A stretch of 64,000 bases of DNA from Thermosediminibacter litoriperuensis (GTDB lineage Bacteria; Bacillota; Thermosediminibacteria; Thermosediminibacterales; Thermosediminibacteraceae): assembly GCF_008124715.1 (NCBI RefSeq), contig NZ_VNHO01000005.1:1-64000 (forward strand), in the 5' to 3' direction. The notes below the pieces were generated by a model. It was not told where the DNA came from and did no database searches. It was given only the letters and a program-made list of their open reading frames with translations. The position numbers and the translations under genes are program-made. How positions within the stretch are numbered: position 1 is the first letter of the stretch; every line of letters starts with the position of its first letter. Below, in pieces: positions 15,193 through 23,683 of the stretch.

Positions 15193-16152
15193 CTACTTTT
15201 TCAAGATATATACGGTCACCCAGCGCCTTCCGAACCGGCGGGCTAAGGATTCGGTTTCAACGAAGAGATCGATTCTATTGCCCTTTATAGATCCGCCGGT
15301 GTCTTCAGCCCTGGCAAAGCCGTAGCCTTCCACGTAGAGCTCGGTTCCCAGAGGTATAACTCCCGGGTCAACGGCGACGACGCCTACCCGGGGCATCGTG
15401 CCCGTCGCAGTGCGGTTGCCGGTATGAGTATAAGCCGTAGCCAGCATTTTCAGCTTTTTCGTATAGGCAAATTCAACCCCGCCGCGGGAAGCGAGCATCA
15501 ACCCACCTTTTAACACTATCTCCGGTTTGGCCGGTTTCAACGTCACCCTCTCGGTGGTCTTTTCGACCACCTTTCCGTCTTCTAACCTAATCCTGGTTAT
15601 GAGCTTTTCCTGGCCTTCTTCACCTTTCTGGACCAGCTTTGTTTGCCCCATGGGAAGGTTATTGTCCACCTTTGTAACCGTTTTAAAGGGAATCTTTTTG
15701 ACCTCTTCTACAACCTTTTCTTCAACCCTGATAACCTTAATATCCGCCGGTCCTTCTATGTATGCCGTCCTGGAAGGTTCAACTTTGTCTTTATCTTTAA
15801 GTTCTATACCGGCCTTTTTTACAATGTTTTCTGCGGTATCCGGCTGCGTCTTTACATCGACTTCTCTTCCGCCGGCGATTATTTTTACGTCAAAAGCACG
15901 CTTTATATGTATTATACTGCCGTCACTAAGCTTAGATGAAATATCCGGTGTTACCACGTCTTGTGCTGAAACGGATATATTTTTCTCATCTAAAAGATCT
16001 TTTACTGTGGCGCTGAAGGTCTTAACTTCGATCTTTTTTCCACCATCTATTATAGTTACACTTTTCTCTCTGTAATAGTATCCCCAGAGGGCTGCCGCAA
16101 TTCCTGCTGTGACTACCAGGATCAGTATAGCCCGTGGAGACCTTTTCAGCAA
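15193..16152 (-). CDS. YabE-like protein: DUF348 repeats, G5 domain, 3D (RlpA-like) domain
   Basis: 319 residues. An N-terminal membrane anchor or signal (ILILVVTAGIAAALWGYYY) is followed by two DUF348 repeats (KTFSATVKDLLDEKNISV and DVKTQPDTAENIVKKAGIEL), a G5 domain (about 150-220, EKVVEEVKKIPFKTVTK) and the C-terminal 3D domain with MLATAYTHTGNRTATG and GNRIDLFVET, which carries the three conserved Asp residues of the beta-barrel lytic transglycosylase-like fold. Proteins of this build act on cell-wall glycan during growth or germination. TTG start after GGAGGAG. Confidence 0.9.
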   Translation of the reverse strand: MLKRSPRAILILVVTAGIAAALWGYYYREKSVTIIDGGKKIEVKTFSATVKDLLDEKNISVSAQDVVTPDISSKLSDGSIIHIKRAFDVKIIAGGREVDVKTQPDTAENIVKKAGIELKDKDKVEPSRTAYIEGPADIKVIRVEEKVVEEVKKIPFKTVTKVDNNLPMGQTKLVQKGEEGQEKLITRIRLEDGKVVEKTTERVTLKPAKPEIVLKGGLMLASRGGVEFAYTKKLKMLATAYTHTGNRTATGTMPRVGVVAVDPGVIPLGTELYVEGYGFARAEDTGGSIKGNRIDLFVETESLARRFGRRWVTVYILKK

Positions 16153-16257
16153 TAAAACTCCTCCTTTAAAATGTAATTTTTAAAAAACCCTGTTATAAGC
16201 TTACATTATTATTATATAATATGTGTCAAGCCATCATATATATACAATTTTGTGAAA

Positions 16258-17613
16258 TCACATCTTAATTCGTTTCCAGTAGCCCTTTTTAAACCTGTAC
16301 ACCATTAAAAGCGCCTCAATGAAATACTGTATAACCGTTGCCGCCCAGACGTATTCAAGTCCCGCCTTCAATACAAACACAACGGTAAAAATCAGGGGAA
16401 GTCTCACCAGCCATAAGGTAACAAGGGTGACTCCAAACGGGCTCTTCGTATCACCGGCTCCCCTCAAGGCTCCGGATAGAGTCATCGCCACCGCTATGGT
16501 AGCCTGCTCAAAGGCGCCGATCCTCAAGCAGCGGGCCGCGAGATCTCCAACCTCCGGTATATTTGTAAAAAGGCCTGTGATTCGCCCTGGTACGAGAAAA
16601 AACGCCGCCCCTACAGCGCTCATGAGCATAACGGAGAGTCTAGTGGCTTCCCAGGCTGCCGTTTCCGCCGCTTTCTCATCCTTCGCCCCGAGGCTCTGCC
16701 CCACCACTGTGGAGGCAGCCACAGAGAAACCGTATCCCGGCATGAAAGACATGGATTCAGCAGTCACCGCCACCTGATGGGCCGCAAAAGCCGCGGTACC
16801 CAGGCGGTTGATCCAAATGGAGGAAATCAGCCGGCTGGCGCTGTAAGAAAGTTCTTCCATTGAAGCCGGTACGCTCAAGGAGATAATGCGGCCCATCAAT
16901 TTTAAATCGATGCGGGACAGTTTTTTTATGTCGAGTTTTATGCAGCCGAATCCTGAGGTTACATAGCCGAAAGTGACAGCCGCTGCGGCGATCTGCGCGA
17001 AGGCCGTTGCGATGGCCGCTCCCTTTACTTCAAGCCTCGGGAACCCCAGATTTCCGAATATCAGGGCGTAATCCCCTATAATGTTCAGTATATTCCCCAT
17101 CGCCGCCGAAATCATGGGAATGGCTGTGTTTCCCGCCCCCCTCAGAGCTGAATTCATAACAAGGGTGGGCACCATAAACGCCACACCTACAGCCACAATT
17201 TTCAGATAATCGGCGCCGAGGGAAGCTACCAGTGGATCCCGAGTAATGGTACGGAAAATTGAAACTGCCCCCAAATTACACAATAACCCCAGTATTGCGC
17301 CCAGAATCAATGATACCAACACAGCCTGCCCCGCAATGTAACCGGCTCGCTCGTTTTCTCCCGCCCCGATGTACCTGGCCACCATAGCCGAAGTTCCTAC
17401 CCCCAGGGCGCCGAAGACGAAAGTAACGGTAAACGCCAGCTGACCTCCCAAACCCACTGCACTAAGGGCTCCGGCGCTCAAACGCCCGATCATGGCTGTA
17501 TCGACAGTCCAGACGATCGTGCCCGATATCATCTCCAGGATAGCGGGCCATGCAAGGCTCATGATCTGCCTGCGCAGCAAATAGCGATATTCGGCTTTAG
17601 ATGCCATCCTCAT
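16258..17613 (-). CDS. MATE family multidrug/cation antiporter
   Basis: 451 residues with twelve hydrophobic segments in two similar halves. Typical segments are RQIMSLAWPAILEMISGTIV at the N terminus, DTAMIGRLSAGALSAVGLGG, and in the second half SVPASMEELSYSASRLI with VVGQSLGAKDEKAAE. MATE proteins of the NorM/DinF type export organic cations or other compounds using a sodium or proton gradient. Substrate cannot be inferred. ATG 17611-17613 follows CGGAGG. No partner genes adjoin it. Confidence 0.92.
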   Translation of the reverse strand: MRMASKAEYRYLLRRQIMSLAWPAILEMISGTIVWTVDTAMIGRLSAGALSAVGLGGQLAFTVTFVFGALGVGTSAMVARYIGAGENERAGYIAGQAVLVSLILGAILGLLCNLGAVSIFRTITRDPLVASLGADYLKIVAVGVAFMVPTLVMNSALRGAGNTAIPMISAAMGNILNIIGDYALIFGNLGFPRLEVKGAAIATAFAQIAAAAVTFGYVTSGFGCIKLDIKKLSRIDLKLMGRIISLSVPASMEELSYSASRLISSIWINRLGTAAFAAHQVAVTAESMSFMPGYGFSVAASTVVGQSLGAKDEKAAETAAWEATRLSVMLMSAVGAAFFLVPGRITGLFTNIPEVGDLAARCLRIGAFEQATIAVAMTLSGALRGAGDTKSPFGVTLVTLWLVRLPLIFTVVFVLKAGLEYVWAATVIQYFIEALLMVYRFKKGYWKRIKM

Positions 17614-17693
17614 AATAAGCCTCCGGAAAGGTTTTTAACGACAACTGACTAATATTATACCCTTTCTATCATATTTTGCCAACAAGAAGCAAC

Positions 17694-17722
17694 AGAAAAA
17701 GACCCACCGAAATTCGTGGGTC
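17694..17722 (-). terminator. Intrinsic terminator after the aminotransferase gene
   Basis: GACCCACGAATTTCGGTGGGTC on the minus strand is a nine-pair hairpin followed by TTTTTCTG. Confidence 0.85.
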
Positions 17723-17783
17723 TCTTTTGCCGGCAGGGCCTTCCGCCGGCCGCCATTAATAAAGTTTCTCCTAAAAGTATCGT

Positions 17784-19118
17784 TTATCTTTGAGAGGTCA
17801 TCTTCACCAGCACGTTTCTCATTTTCTTATAGCCCTCGTTCAGGTCCTCTTCGGTCACCGTCAGTACCGGCCTCAACCTGATTCCTTTAGTTCCGGTGGG
17901 AAGCACCAGCATTTTCTCCTCATAGCATAATTTCTGGAATTCTGCCCTCAACGCCGCATCGGGTAAGTCGAAAGCGGCCATTAAGCCCTTATACCTCACA
18001 TTGCTGATAAGATTGGGGAATTCGTCCTGCAGGGCGTGCAGGTGCCTGTGAAGCACTTTAGATACGCTGTTGACGTGGTCGAGTACCTTATCTTCAATCA
18101 TGATTTCCAGGATTCTGGTAGCCCTCACCATATCGACTATATTTCCGCCCCAGGTAGAGTTGATCCGGCTACTCTCAACAAAACAGTTCTTTTCCACTTC
18201 GTCGACCCGCCGGTTGGCCAGAATGCCGCATACCTGGGACTTTTTGCCGAAGGCGAAAATATCCGGTTCAACGCCGTAATGCTGGAAAGCCCACATCTTC
18301 CCGGTGATACCCATGCCGCACTGCACTTCATCGAAGATAAGCATTATTTCGTTTTCGTCGCAGATTTGCCTCAGGCTCCTCAGGAATTCAGGCCTGAAGT
18401 GGTTGTCACCGCCTTCGCCCTGGATTGTTTCTATAATAATTGCGCAGATGTCGTTGGGATTTTCGGCTATTGCCTGTCTTATCTGGCGCAGGGCTTCCTC
18501 TTCGGCTCTTTTAACCTCTTCAAGGTGTTCTTCAAGAGGCCATATAATTTTCGGGTTTAAAATCCTGGGCCATTCGTTAAATTTAGTAAAATACATGTAC
18601 TTCCTGGGGTCTGCCGTGTTTGTAAGCGAAAGGGTATAGCCGCTGCGGCCGTGGAAGGCTTCTTTAAAATGAATCACCTTGGTGCCCTTTTCGGCGCTTC
18701 CGGTATACCCGCGAGCCAGGTTCTTGCGCACCTTCCAGTCCATTGCCACCTTCAGGGCGTTTTCGACGGCCAGGGTGCCGTAATCTATCAGGAAAAGATG
18801 GACGTACCCTTCCGGTGCCGCAAATTCCATGAAAGTCTTGACGAATTGTGCCATCTCCACTGTATAAATATCCGAATTGGCAACCTTGTTGACGGCTGCC
18901 CTGAAGACGCGTTCTTTAAACTCCTCGTTGGCCAGCTTCGGGTGGTTTAACCCCAGGGGCGACGAAGCAAAGAAGGTGTAAAAGTCCAGGTAATCGGTGC
19001 CATCCCGGGCATCGACGATGTGACTTCCGTGCGATTTTTCCAGATCGATAACGATAGGGAAACCGTCGACCAGGATGTACTTCTCAAGGGTTGAAAGGAC
19101 CTCGTCAGGTTTTACCAT
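17784..19118 (-). CDS. lat: L-lysine 6-transaminase (class III PLP aminotransferase)
   Basis: 444 residues. Class III aminotransferase with the PLP features HFKEAFHGRSGYTLSLTN (about 160-177), IIIETIQGEGGDNHF, LIFDEVQCGMGITGKMWAF with the PLP-contacting Asp, and FAFGKKSQVCGI, whose Lys forms the Schiff base. The DEVQCG and KKSQVCG patterns and the N-terminal LEKYILVDGFPIVIDLEKS are characteristic of lysine epsilon-aminotransferases, and not of ornithine or GABA enzymes. It would give alpha-aminoadipate semialdehyde (piperideine carboxylate) from lysine, for catabolism or osmolyte/antibiotic precursors. ATG 19116-19118 follows GGAGGTGG. No pathway partners adjoin it. Confidence 0.8.
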   Translation of the reverse strand: MVKPDEVLSTLEKYILVDGFPIVIDLEKSHGSHIVDARDGTDYLDFYTFFASSPLGLNHPKLANEEFKERVFRAAVNKVANSDIYTVEMAQFVKTFMEFAAPEGYVHLFLIDYGTLAVENALKVAMDWKVRKNLARGYTGSAEKGTKVIHFKEAFHGRSGYTLSLTNTADPRKYMYFTKFNEWPRILNPKIIWPLEEHLEEVKRAEEEALRQIRQAIAENPNDICAIIIETIQGEGGDNHFRPEFLRSLRQICDENEIMLIFDEVQCGMGITGKMWAFQHYGVEPDIFAFGKKSQVCGILANRRVDEVEKNCFVESSRINSTWGGNIVDMVRATRILEIMIEDKVLDHVNSVSKVLHRHLHALQDEFPNLISNVRYKGLMAAFDLPDAALRAEFQKLCYEEKMLVLPTGTKGIRLRPVLTVTEEDLNEGYKKMRNVLVKMTSQR

Positions 19119-19325
19119 AATGACCACCTCCATTATTTTAATATTTCTAAAGTTTATAATGGAAAACACTTTCGGTATATAAATATACTTTGCAATTTTC
19201 GTGCCACAATCGAAGCGCCTTTTCCCGGCACTTTTAATAATTTACTTCGCCGAAAACATTGCATTATTGTGCAAAATTTACGGCACTTCCCGGCACTGCT
19301 TTGAGAAAGTCAGACATCAAGTTAT

Positions 19326-19356
19326 AAAAAAAGGCTTTCAGCTTAACCTGAAAGCC
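19326..19356 (-). terminator. Intrinsic terminator after tRNA-Sec
   Basis: GGCTTTCAG and CTGAAAGCC form a nine-pair stem with a six-nt loop, followed on the minus strand by seven T. Confidence 0.9.
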
Positions 19357-19370
19357 CTCGATTCGTTAAC

Positions 19371-19465
19371 TGGCGGGAGTATGTGGGAATCGAACCCACC
19401 TCGGAGGTTTTGCCCCCGATGCTGGTTTTGAAGACCAGAAGGCCCACCAGGACCTATCTACTCCC
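19371..19465 (-). tRNA. selC: tRNA-Sec (anticodon UCA)
   Basis: 95 nt including an encoded CCA. The 5' end GGGAGTAG and the 3' end ending in CTCCCG-CCA give the elongated acceptor stem of selenocysteine tRNA. The anticodon arm is CTGGTCTTCAAAACCAG with UCA. A long variable arm (around ATCGGGGGCAAAACCTCCGA) and the T arm GTGGGTTCGATTCCCAC follow. It decodes the UGA in fdhF at 11617. It lies directly downstream of selB on the same strand, with its own promoter and terminator. Confidence 0.97.
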
Positions 19466-19477
19466 GTACATAAAATT

Positions 19478-19506
19478 ATGATAGCAGAAAATAATACTTT
19501 TTTCAA
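19478..19506 (-). promoter_or_regulatory. Promoter of tRNA-Sec
   Basis: TTGAAA (19501-19506), 17-nt spacer and TATCAT (19478-19483) on the minus strand, placing the start about 6-8 nt before the mature 5' end. Confidence 0.7.
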
Positions 19507-19571
19507 TAGTGATTGTCAGATGATCGACAATCAGCATGTTATGCAGCGGCTGTATTTTTGTATGATCTGTT

Positions 19572-21491
19572 TTATTCATATAATCTAATGCCGGCGGCCC
19601 GGGTATCCTTTAAGCGCCTTGTGACCTTTATCCCGTCCATATATTCCAGCAGGGGCAGCGCGTACTTGCGGGTAGTCCCCAGCATATCCCTGAACTGGGC
19701 CACCGTAAGCTCGCTGTTCTCCGCAAAAAACTTCTGCAGAAGGTGACGGGCCTTCTCGACCCATTCCCTGGCCATATAGATTTCCTCGTTAATTTTTATT
19801 ATATCTCCCCTGGAAACGAGCCAGTTTAATACCTCTTTCACGTCCTTAGCTTCCTCCGAAAAGGACGCCGTCAGCTCATTGAAGGTTGGGGGAGTCCATC
19901 CTTTTTCCCTAAACACCCGGAGCAACTTATCAATGATCTCCTCCTGCTTTTCGCTTACCTTTACGATAAACCCCTTCAGGTTAACGGTTTTGCCCCTGCT
20001 TTCCAGCAGTCCCTCGGTCACCCACCTGTCCAGCACGGCTTCAAAAACTTTCCCGTCCAGATTGAGGCGGCTTCGCAACTCCTCTTTTGCCATTCCTTCG
20101 CTCAGCGGGAACTTCCTGTGGTAGTTTTCAAGTATATCCCTTACTTCGGCACTCTTATCCTCGTAAAACCTTTTGTCAAACACCTCGTCTTCGGGCCCTA
20201 CCCGTAGCACCAGGGCTTCTCCTCCAGCAGAAAGGCATTCGGCAGCGGCCCTGATCTTTTCAAGGCACCTACCCGTATACGGAACAAGACTCTTTAGGGG
20301 AATATGGGACCTGCCGAAAACCGACACAAATCCTAGGATATACTCGCTCAGATCCCCTTCTTCGGCTCTTCGCAGAGCGTCCAACACCCTATCCCTCATG
20401 CTGCGCTTGAATCTGGAAGGATTTACGAAGAGAATCTGTCCACCGCCTATGGTGGTTATGGGGGAATAGCTTCTCACCACGTAATAGTCCTTATATGAAA
20501 CGGCCACGGGTTCTTCAAAATCCAGACTCACAAATGCCTCCTCACCCGGCAGGAGTTCATCCACATCGATTAGATTTACCCTGGCCATCACTTCTCCGGT
20601 GCCGGCATGAAACCTAACCCTGTCCCGGTTTTTGAGAGTCCTTGGCGCGTCCTTCAGGAGTCTGAATGAACCAAGGGCCCTGCTCACCGGAAGCATGGCC
20701 CCTGCCCGGGAGACCACGTCACCCCTGGATATATCTTCAGGCTTTACATCGCTGAGGTTTATCGCCGTCCTCTGACCCGCCTGGGCCGACTGCCTGCTTT
20801 CTCCGTGGATTTCGATGGACCTCACCTTGCATATTAGGCCTTTGGGGAAGATTTCTACATTTTCCCCAACGCTTACCGAGCCGCAGAGAAGACTTCCGGT
20901 CACAACGGTGCCTATACCCGGGAGGGAAAACACCCTGTCGATGGGGAGGCGAAAAGGCGAGTCCAGGTCCCTCTCAAAGGCTTCTTCCGTCATTCGGTCT
21001 ATAATTTCAATCAGTTCTTTTATTCCTTCCCCGGTAACGGATGATACGGGTATGACCGGCGATTTTTCCAGAAAGGTGCCGTTTAGCTCTTCGCCGATAT
21101 CCTCCTTTACCATCTCCAACCATTCTTCGTCTACCAGGTCTTTTTTGGTTATAACGACGATGCCCTTTTTTACGTTAAGCAGCTGGAGGATATTCAGATG
21201 TTCCCTTGTTTGGGGCATTATACCCTCGTCGGCGGCTACCACCAGCAGCACCAAATCTATACCGCCGGCCCCAGCCAGCATATTTTTTACGAATTTCTCA
21301 TGCCCGGGTACATCGACTATGCCCACCCTGCGGCCGCTGGGGAGTAAAAGATAGGCAAAACCGAGGTCAATGGTGATGCCCCGTTCCTGTTCCTCTTTCA
21401 GCCTGTCGGTATTTATGCCTGTCAGGGCCTTTATCAGAGTGGTTTTCCCGTGATCTATATGACCTGCGGTACCTACGATTACGTTGCTCAT
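19572..21491 (-). CDS. selB: Selenocysteine-specific translation elongation factor SelB
   Basis: 639 residues, full length. EF-Tu-like GTPase domain with [13 protein letters not shown] (G1), [12 protein letters not shown] (G2), [12 protein letters not shown] (G3) and TKKD (G4), then beta-barrel domains 2 and 3, and four C-terminal winged helices (from about residue 370) that bind the SECIS. It delivers Sec-tRNA to UGA codons marked by a SECIS. Start ATG overlaps the selA stop by four nt (ATGA), indicating coupled translation. The order selA-selB-tRNA-Sec makes a compact Sec-decoding locus; selD is not in the window. Confidence 0.97.
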   Translation of the reverse strand: MSNVIVGTAGHIDHGKTTLIKALTGINTDRLKEEQERGITIDLGFAYLLLPSGRRVGIVDVPGHEKFVKNMLAGAGGIDLVLLVVAADEGIMPQTREHLNILQLLNVKKGIVVITKKDLVDEEWLEMVKEDIGEELNGTFLEKSPVIPVSSVTGEGIKELIEIIDRMTEEAFERDLDSPFRLPIDRVFSLPGIGTVVTGSLLCGSVSVGENVEIFPKGLICKVRSIEIHGESRQSAQAGQRTAINLSDVKPEDISRGDVVSRAGAMLPVSRALGSFRLLKDAPRTLKNRDRVRFHAGTGEVMARVNLIDVDELLPGEEAFVSLDFEEPVAVSYKDYYVVRSYSPITTIGGGQILFVNPSRFKRSMRDRVLDALRRAEEGDLSEYILGFVSVFGRSHIPLKSLVPYTGRCLEKIRAAAECLSAGGEALVLRVGPEDEVFDKRFYEDKSAEVRDILENYHRKFPLSEGMAKEELRSRLNLDGKVFEAVLDRWVTEGLLESRGKTVNLKGFIVKVSEKQEEIIDKLLRVFREKGWTPPTFNELTASFSEEAKDVKEVLNWLVSRGDIIKINEEIYMAREWVEKARHLLQKFFAENSELTVAQFRDMLGTTRKYALPLLEYMDGIKVTRRLKDTRAAGIRLYE

Positions 21492-22894
21492 AACACGCTC
21501 CCCACCATTTCTACAGCGGTCTTCAGGTCTTCCTCCGACATTGTCCTGACGTCCAGCAGGAATCTATCCTTCTTTACCCTGCCTATGACGGGAATCCGGG
21601 CCTTTCTCAACCTTTCGGCCAGCTCTTCCGGTCCCATTTCTCGAAGGCTCAGGGCTACGGCTTTCGTTGGGAGTTCCACGCCCGGGAGTGATCCTCCGCC
21701 TACCTGGGATACATCGTCTATAATTTCCACCGTTCCGCGTTCCCGGATCACTTTTTGGAGTCCCGCTGTAAGCTGCCGTGCATCCTTTTCCATGTCTTCC
21801 GGAGACTTTGAAAGCATTTTTATCACCGGAATCCTGTCCAGACTGTCGTCCCTATAAAGCCGAAGAACAGCTTCGAGGGCGCTCAGAGTGAGTTTATCTA
21901 TGCGGAGGGCCCGGGTGAGAGGATGACGCTTGATGTTTTCGAGAAGCTCTTTCCTTCCCACTATTATACCCGCCTGAGGACCACCCAGCAGTTTGTCCCC
22001 GCTGAAAGTAACAATATCAGCCCCTGCCCGAATCGATTCCTGCACTGTGGGCTCCGGGGGAAGCCCAAATTTCCTTAGATCTACCAGGACTCCGCTGCCC
22101 AGATCTTCCATAACGGGTATGCCGTATTTTAACCCGAGGGACTTGAGCTGGCCAACTCCCACTTCCGCCCAGAATCCTACGAACCTGAAATTGCTGGTGT
22201 GAACTTTCAGTAACAGGGCGGTATCCTGGCTTATAGCCCTCTCGTAATCGCCGATATTAGTTTTGTTGGTGGTGCCCACCTCCACCAGCCTGGCACCGCT
22301 CTGGGCCATGACATCGGGTACCCTGAAGCTGCCGCCTATCTCCACCAGCTGGCCTCTGGAGATTATCACTTCCTTGCCGGAAGCCAGGGCCGAGAGTACC
22401 AGTAAAACCGCTCCGGCGTTGTTGTTGACAACAATGGCGTCTTCGGCACCGGTTATCTCGCATAAAAGTTCTCTTATGTGGGAGTAGCGCTCACCCCTGG
22501 AACCTTCTCTCATGTCGTATTCAAGATTGGAGTAACCCGAAGCCACATCCAGCAAATTTTTCAAAGCCTCTTCCGGAAGCGGTGCCCTACCGAGATTTGT
22601 ATGCAGCACTACTCCGGTGGCGTTGATAACCTTTTTTAGATTATAGGACCGGTACTCGTCGACAAGCCTGATCGCCCGCTCCACCGCTGCTATTTTCAGG
22701 CCCTCTTCATCTACGGCATCGACAAAGCCCCTTTCCATGGACTCTTCCAGCGAGCGCCTGATTTCATCGATACTCTGCCTCACGGCATTTACCACGGCCC
22801 ACTTGCCGTACTTTTCCATCAAATCTTTGACAGGGGTTTCACCCAGGAGATCACCAACCTTGGGCAGTTTTCTCAGAACCTGATTTTTCTCCAA
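21488..22894 (-). CDS. selA: L-seryl-tRNA(Sec) selenium transferase SelA
   Basis: 468 residues. PLP enzyme of the SelA family: N-terminal RKLPKVGDLL, ATGVVLHTNLGRAPLP (about 90-105), YDMREGSRGERYSH, and FSGDKLLGGPQAGIIVG with the PLP lysine. It converts Ser-tRNA(Sec) to Sec-tRNA(Sec) with selenophosphate and forms a decamer in characterised species. Start is TTG with an AAGGAGG site. It is first of the pair with selB. Confidence 0.97.
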   Translation of the reverse strand: MEKNQVLRKLPKVGDLLGETPVKDLMEKYGKWAVVNAVRQSIDEIRRSLEESMERGFVDAVDEEGLKIAAVERAIRLVDEYRSYNLKKVINATGVVLHTNLGRAPLPEEALKNLLDVASGYSNLEYDMREGSRGERYSHIRELLCEITGAEDAIVVNNNAGAVLLVLSALASGKEVIISRGQLVEIGGSFRVPDVMAQSGARLVEVGTTNKTNIGDYERAISQDTALLLKVHTSNFRFVGFWAEVGVGQLKSLGLKYGIPVMEDLGSGVLVDLRKFGLPPEPTVQESIRAGADIVTFSGDKLLGGPQAGIIVGRKELLENIKRHPLTRALRIDKLTLSALEAVLRLYRDDSLDRIPVIKMLSKSPEDMEKDARQLTAGLQKVIRERGTVEIIDDVSQVGGGSLPGVELPTKAVALSLREMGPEELAERLRKARIPVIGRVKKDRFLLDVRTMSEEDLKTAVEMVGSVL

Positions 22895-22913
22895 AAAGGA
22901 AACCTCCTTAAAA

Positions 22914-23549
22914 CTAATTTACCTTTACGAGATTTTTCAGTTCCTCAAATCTCTTTTCTCCTATTCCTGAGACGCTTTTAAGCTCCTCGACGGATTTAAA
23001 AGGCCCGTGCTGGTTCCTGTAATCGATGATCCTCTGAGCCAGAGCGGGACCGATTCCCGGCAGTTTGTCCAGTTCTTCAAGCCCGGCCGTGTTTATATTT
23101 ATCCTCCCGTCCGTTATAGAACTTACTCCAGCATTCCCCCCGTTCGAACCGGCGTTGCCGGTAACGGGAGACTCTCCGATCTGGGGAACGTAAAGCTTGT
23201 CTTCATCCCGCAGCTTCCTGGCCAGATTGAGACTCGCCAGGTCAGCTTCGGAAAGACATCCTCCGGCGGCTTCTATGGCATCGATCACCCTCCGGCCTTC
23301 TTCCAGCACATAAACTCCTGGTCTTTCCACCGCTCCGGCCACGTGCACGACGATTTTTGCGGGCTGGGCCGAATCCTGTGCCGTATCCCCGGTGGGCTGA
23401 AAAACTGTCACCGCCGGCCCGTTCTCCAGCCTGAAGGCCACATCGGGGCTTTTCTCAAAAAGAGCGTAATAGCCGGACACGGCGGCTAAAATGCTCACCG
23501 CTGCCAGCAGTAAAAGGAGTATCTTTTCTCTTTTTGTAAATTCAGGCAT
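22914..23549 (-). CDS. comEA: ComEA-like DNA-binding competence protein
   Basis: 211 residues. One N-terminal membrane segment (ILLLLLAAVSILAAVSGYYA), an SLBB domain (VHVAGAVERPGVYVLEEGRR, about 68-87), a Gly/Asn-rich linker, and a C-terminal helix-hairpin-helix pair (INTAGLEELDKLPGIGPALA, SVEELKSVSGIGEKRF). ComEA is the membrane-bound receptor that holds double-stranded DNA for uptake. ComEC is not next to it in the window. ATG start after GGGAGAGGG. Confidence 0.93.
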   Translation of the reverse strand: MPEFTKREKILLLLLAAVSILAAVSGYYALFEKSPDVAFRLENGPAVTVFQPTGDTAQDSAQPAKIVVHVAGAVERPGVYVLEEGRRVIDAIEAAGGCLSEADLASLNLARKLRDEDKLYVPQIGESPVTGNAGSNGGNAGVSSITDGRININTAGLEELDKLPGIGPALAQRIIDYRNQHGPFKSVEELKSVSGIGEKRFEELKNLVKVN

Positions 23550-23649
23550 ACATTCCCTCTCCCCGTTGTCGGGTCCTGGGGCCTCTTTTGGTAAAGTCCC
23601 GCCGGCCCCACAACTTCTCGATCCACATCTATTTTATCTTAAATTCCAG

Positions 23650-23683
23650 AAAAAATAAACGGTCACGGGGACCGTTTATTTTA
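23650..23683 (-). terminator. Intrinsic terminator of leuS
   Basis: AAAATAAACGGTC and GACCGTTTATTTT form a stem around CCCGT, followed by TTTTTCTGG on the minus strand. The leuS stop codon lies inside the stem. Confidence 0.85.

Noticed and set aside
19174-19187. GTATATAAATATAC before the lysine aminotransferase as another HutC operator
   Set aside because: The centre is not the GTATATAC core and no promoter could be placed around it.
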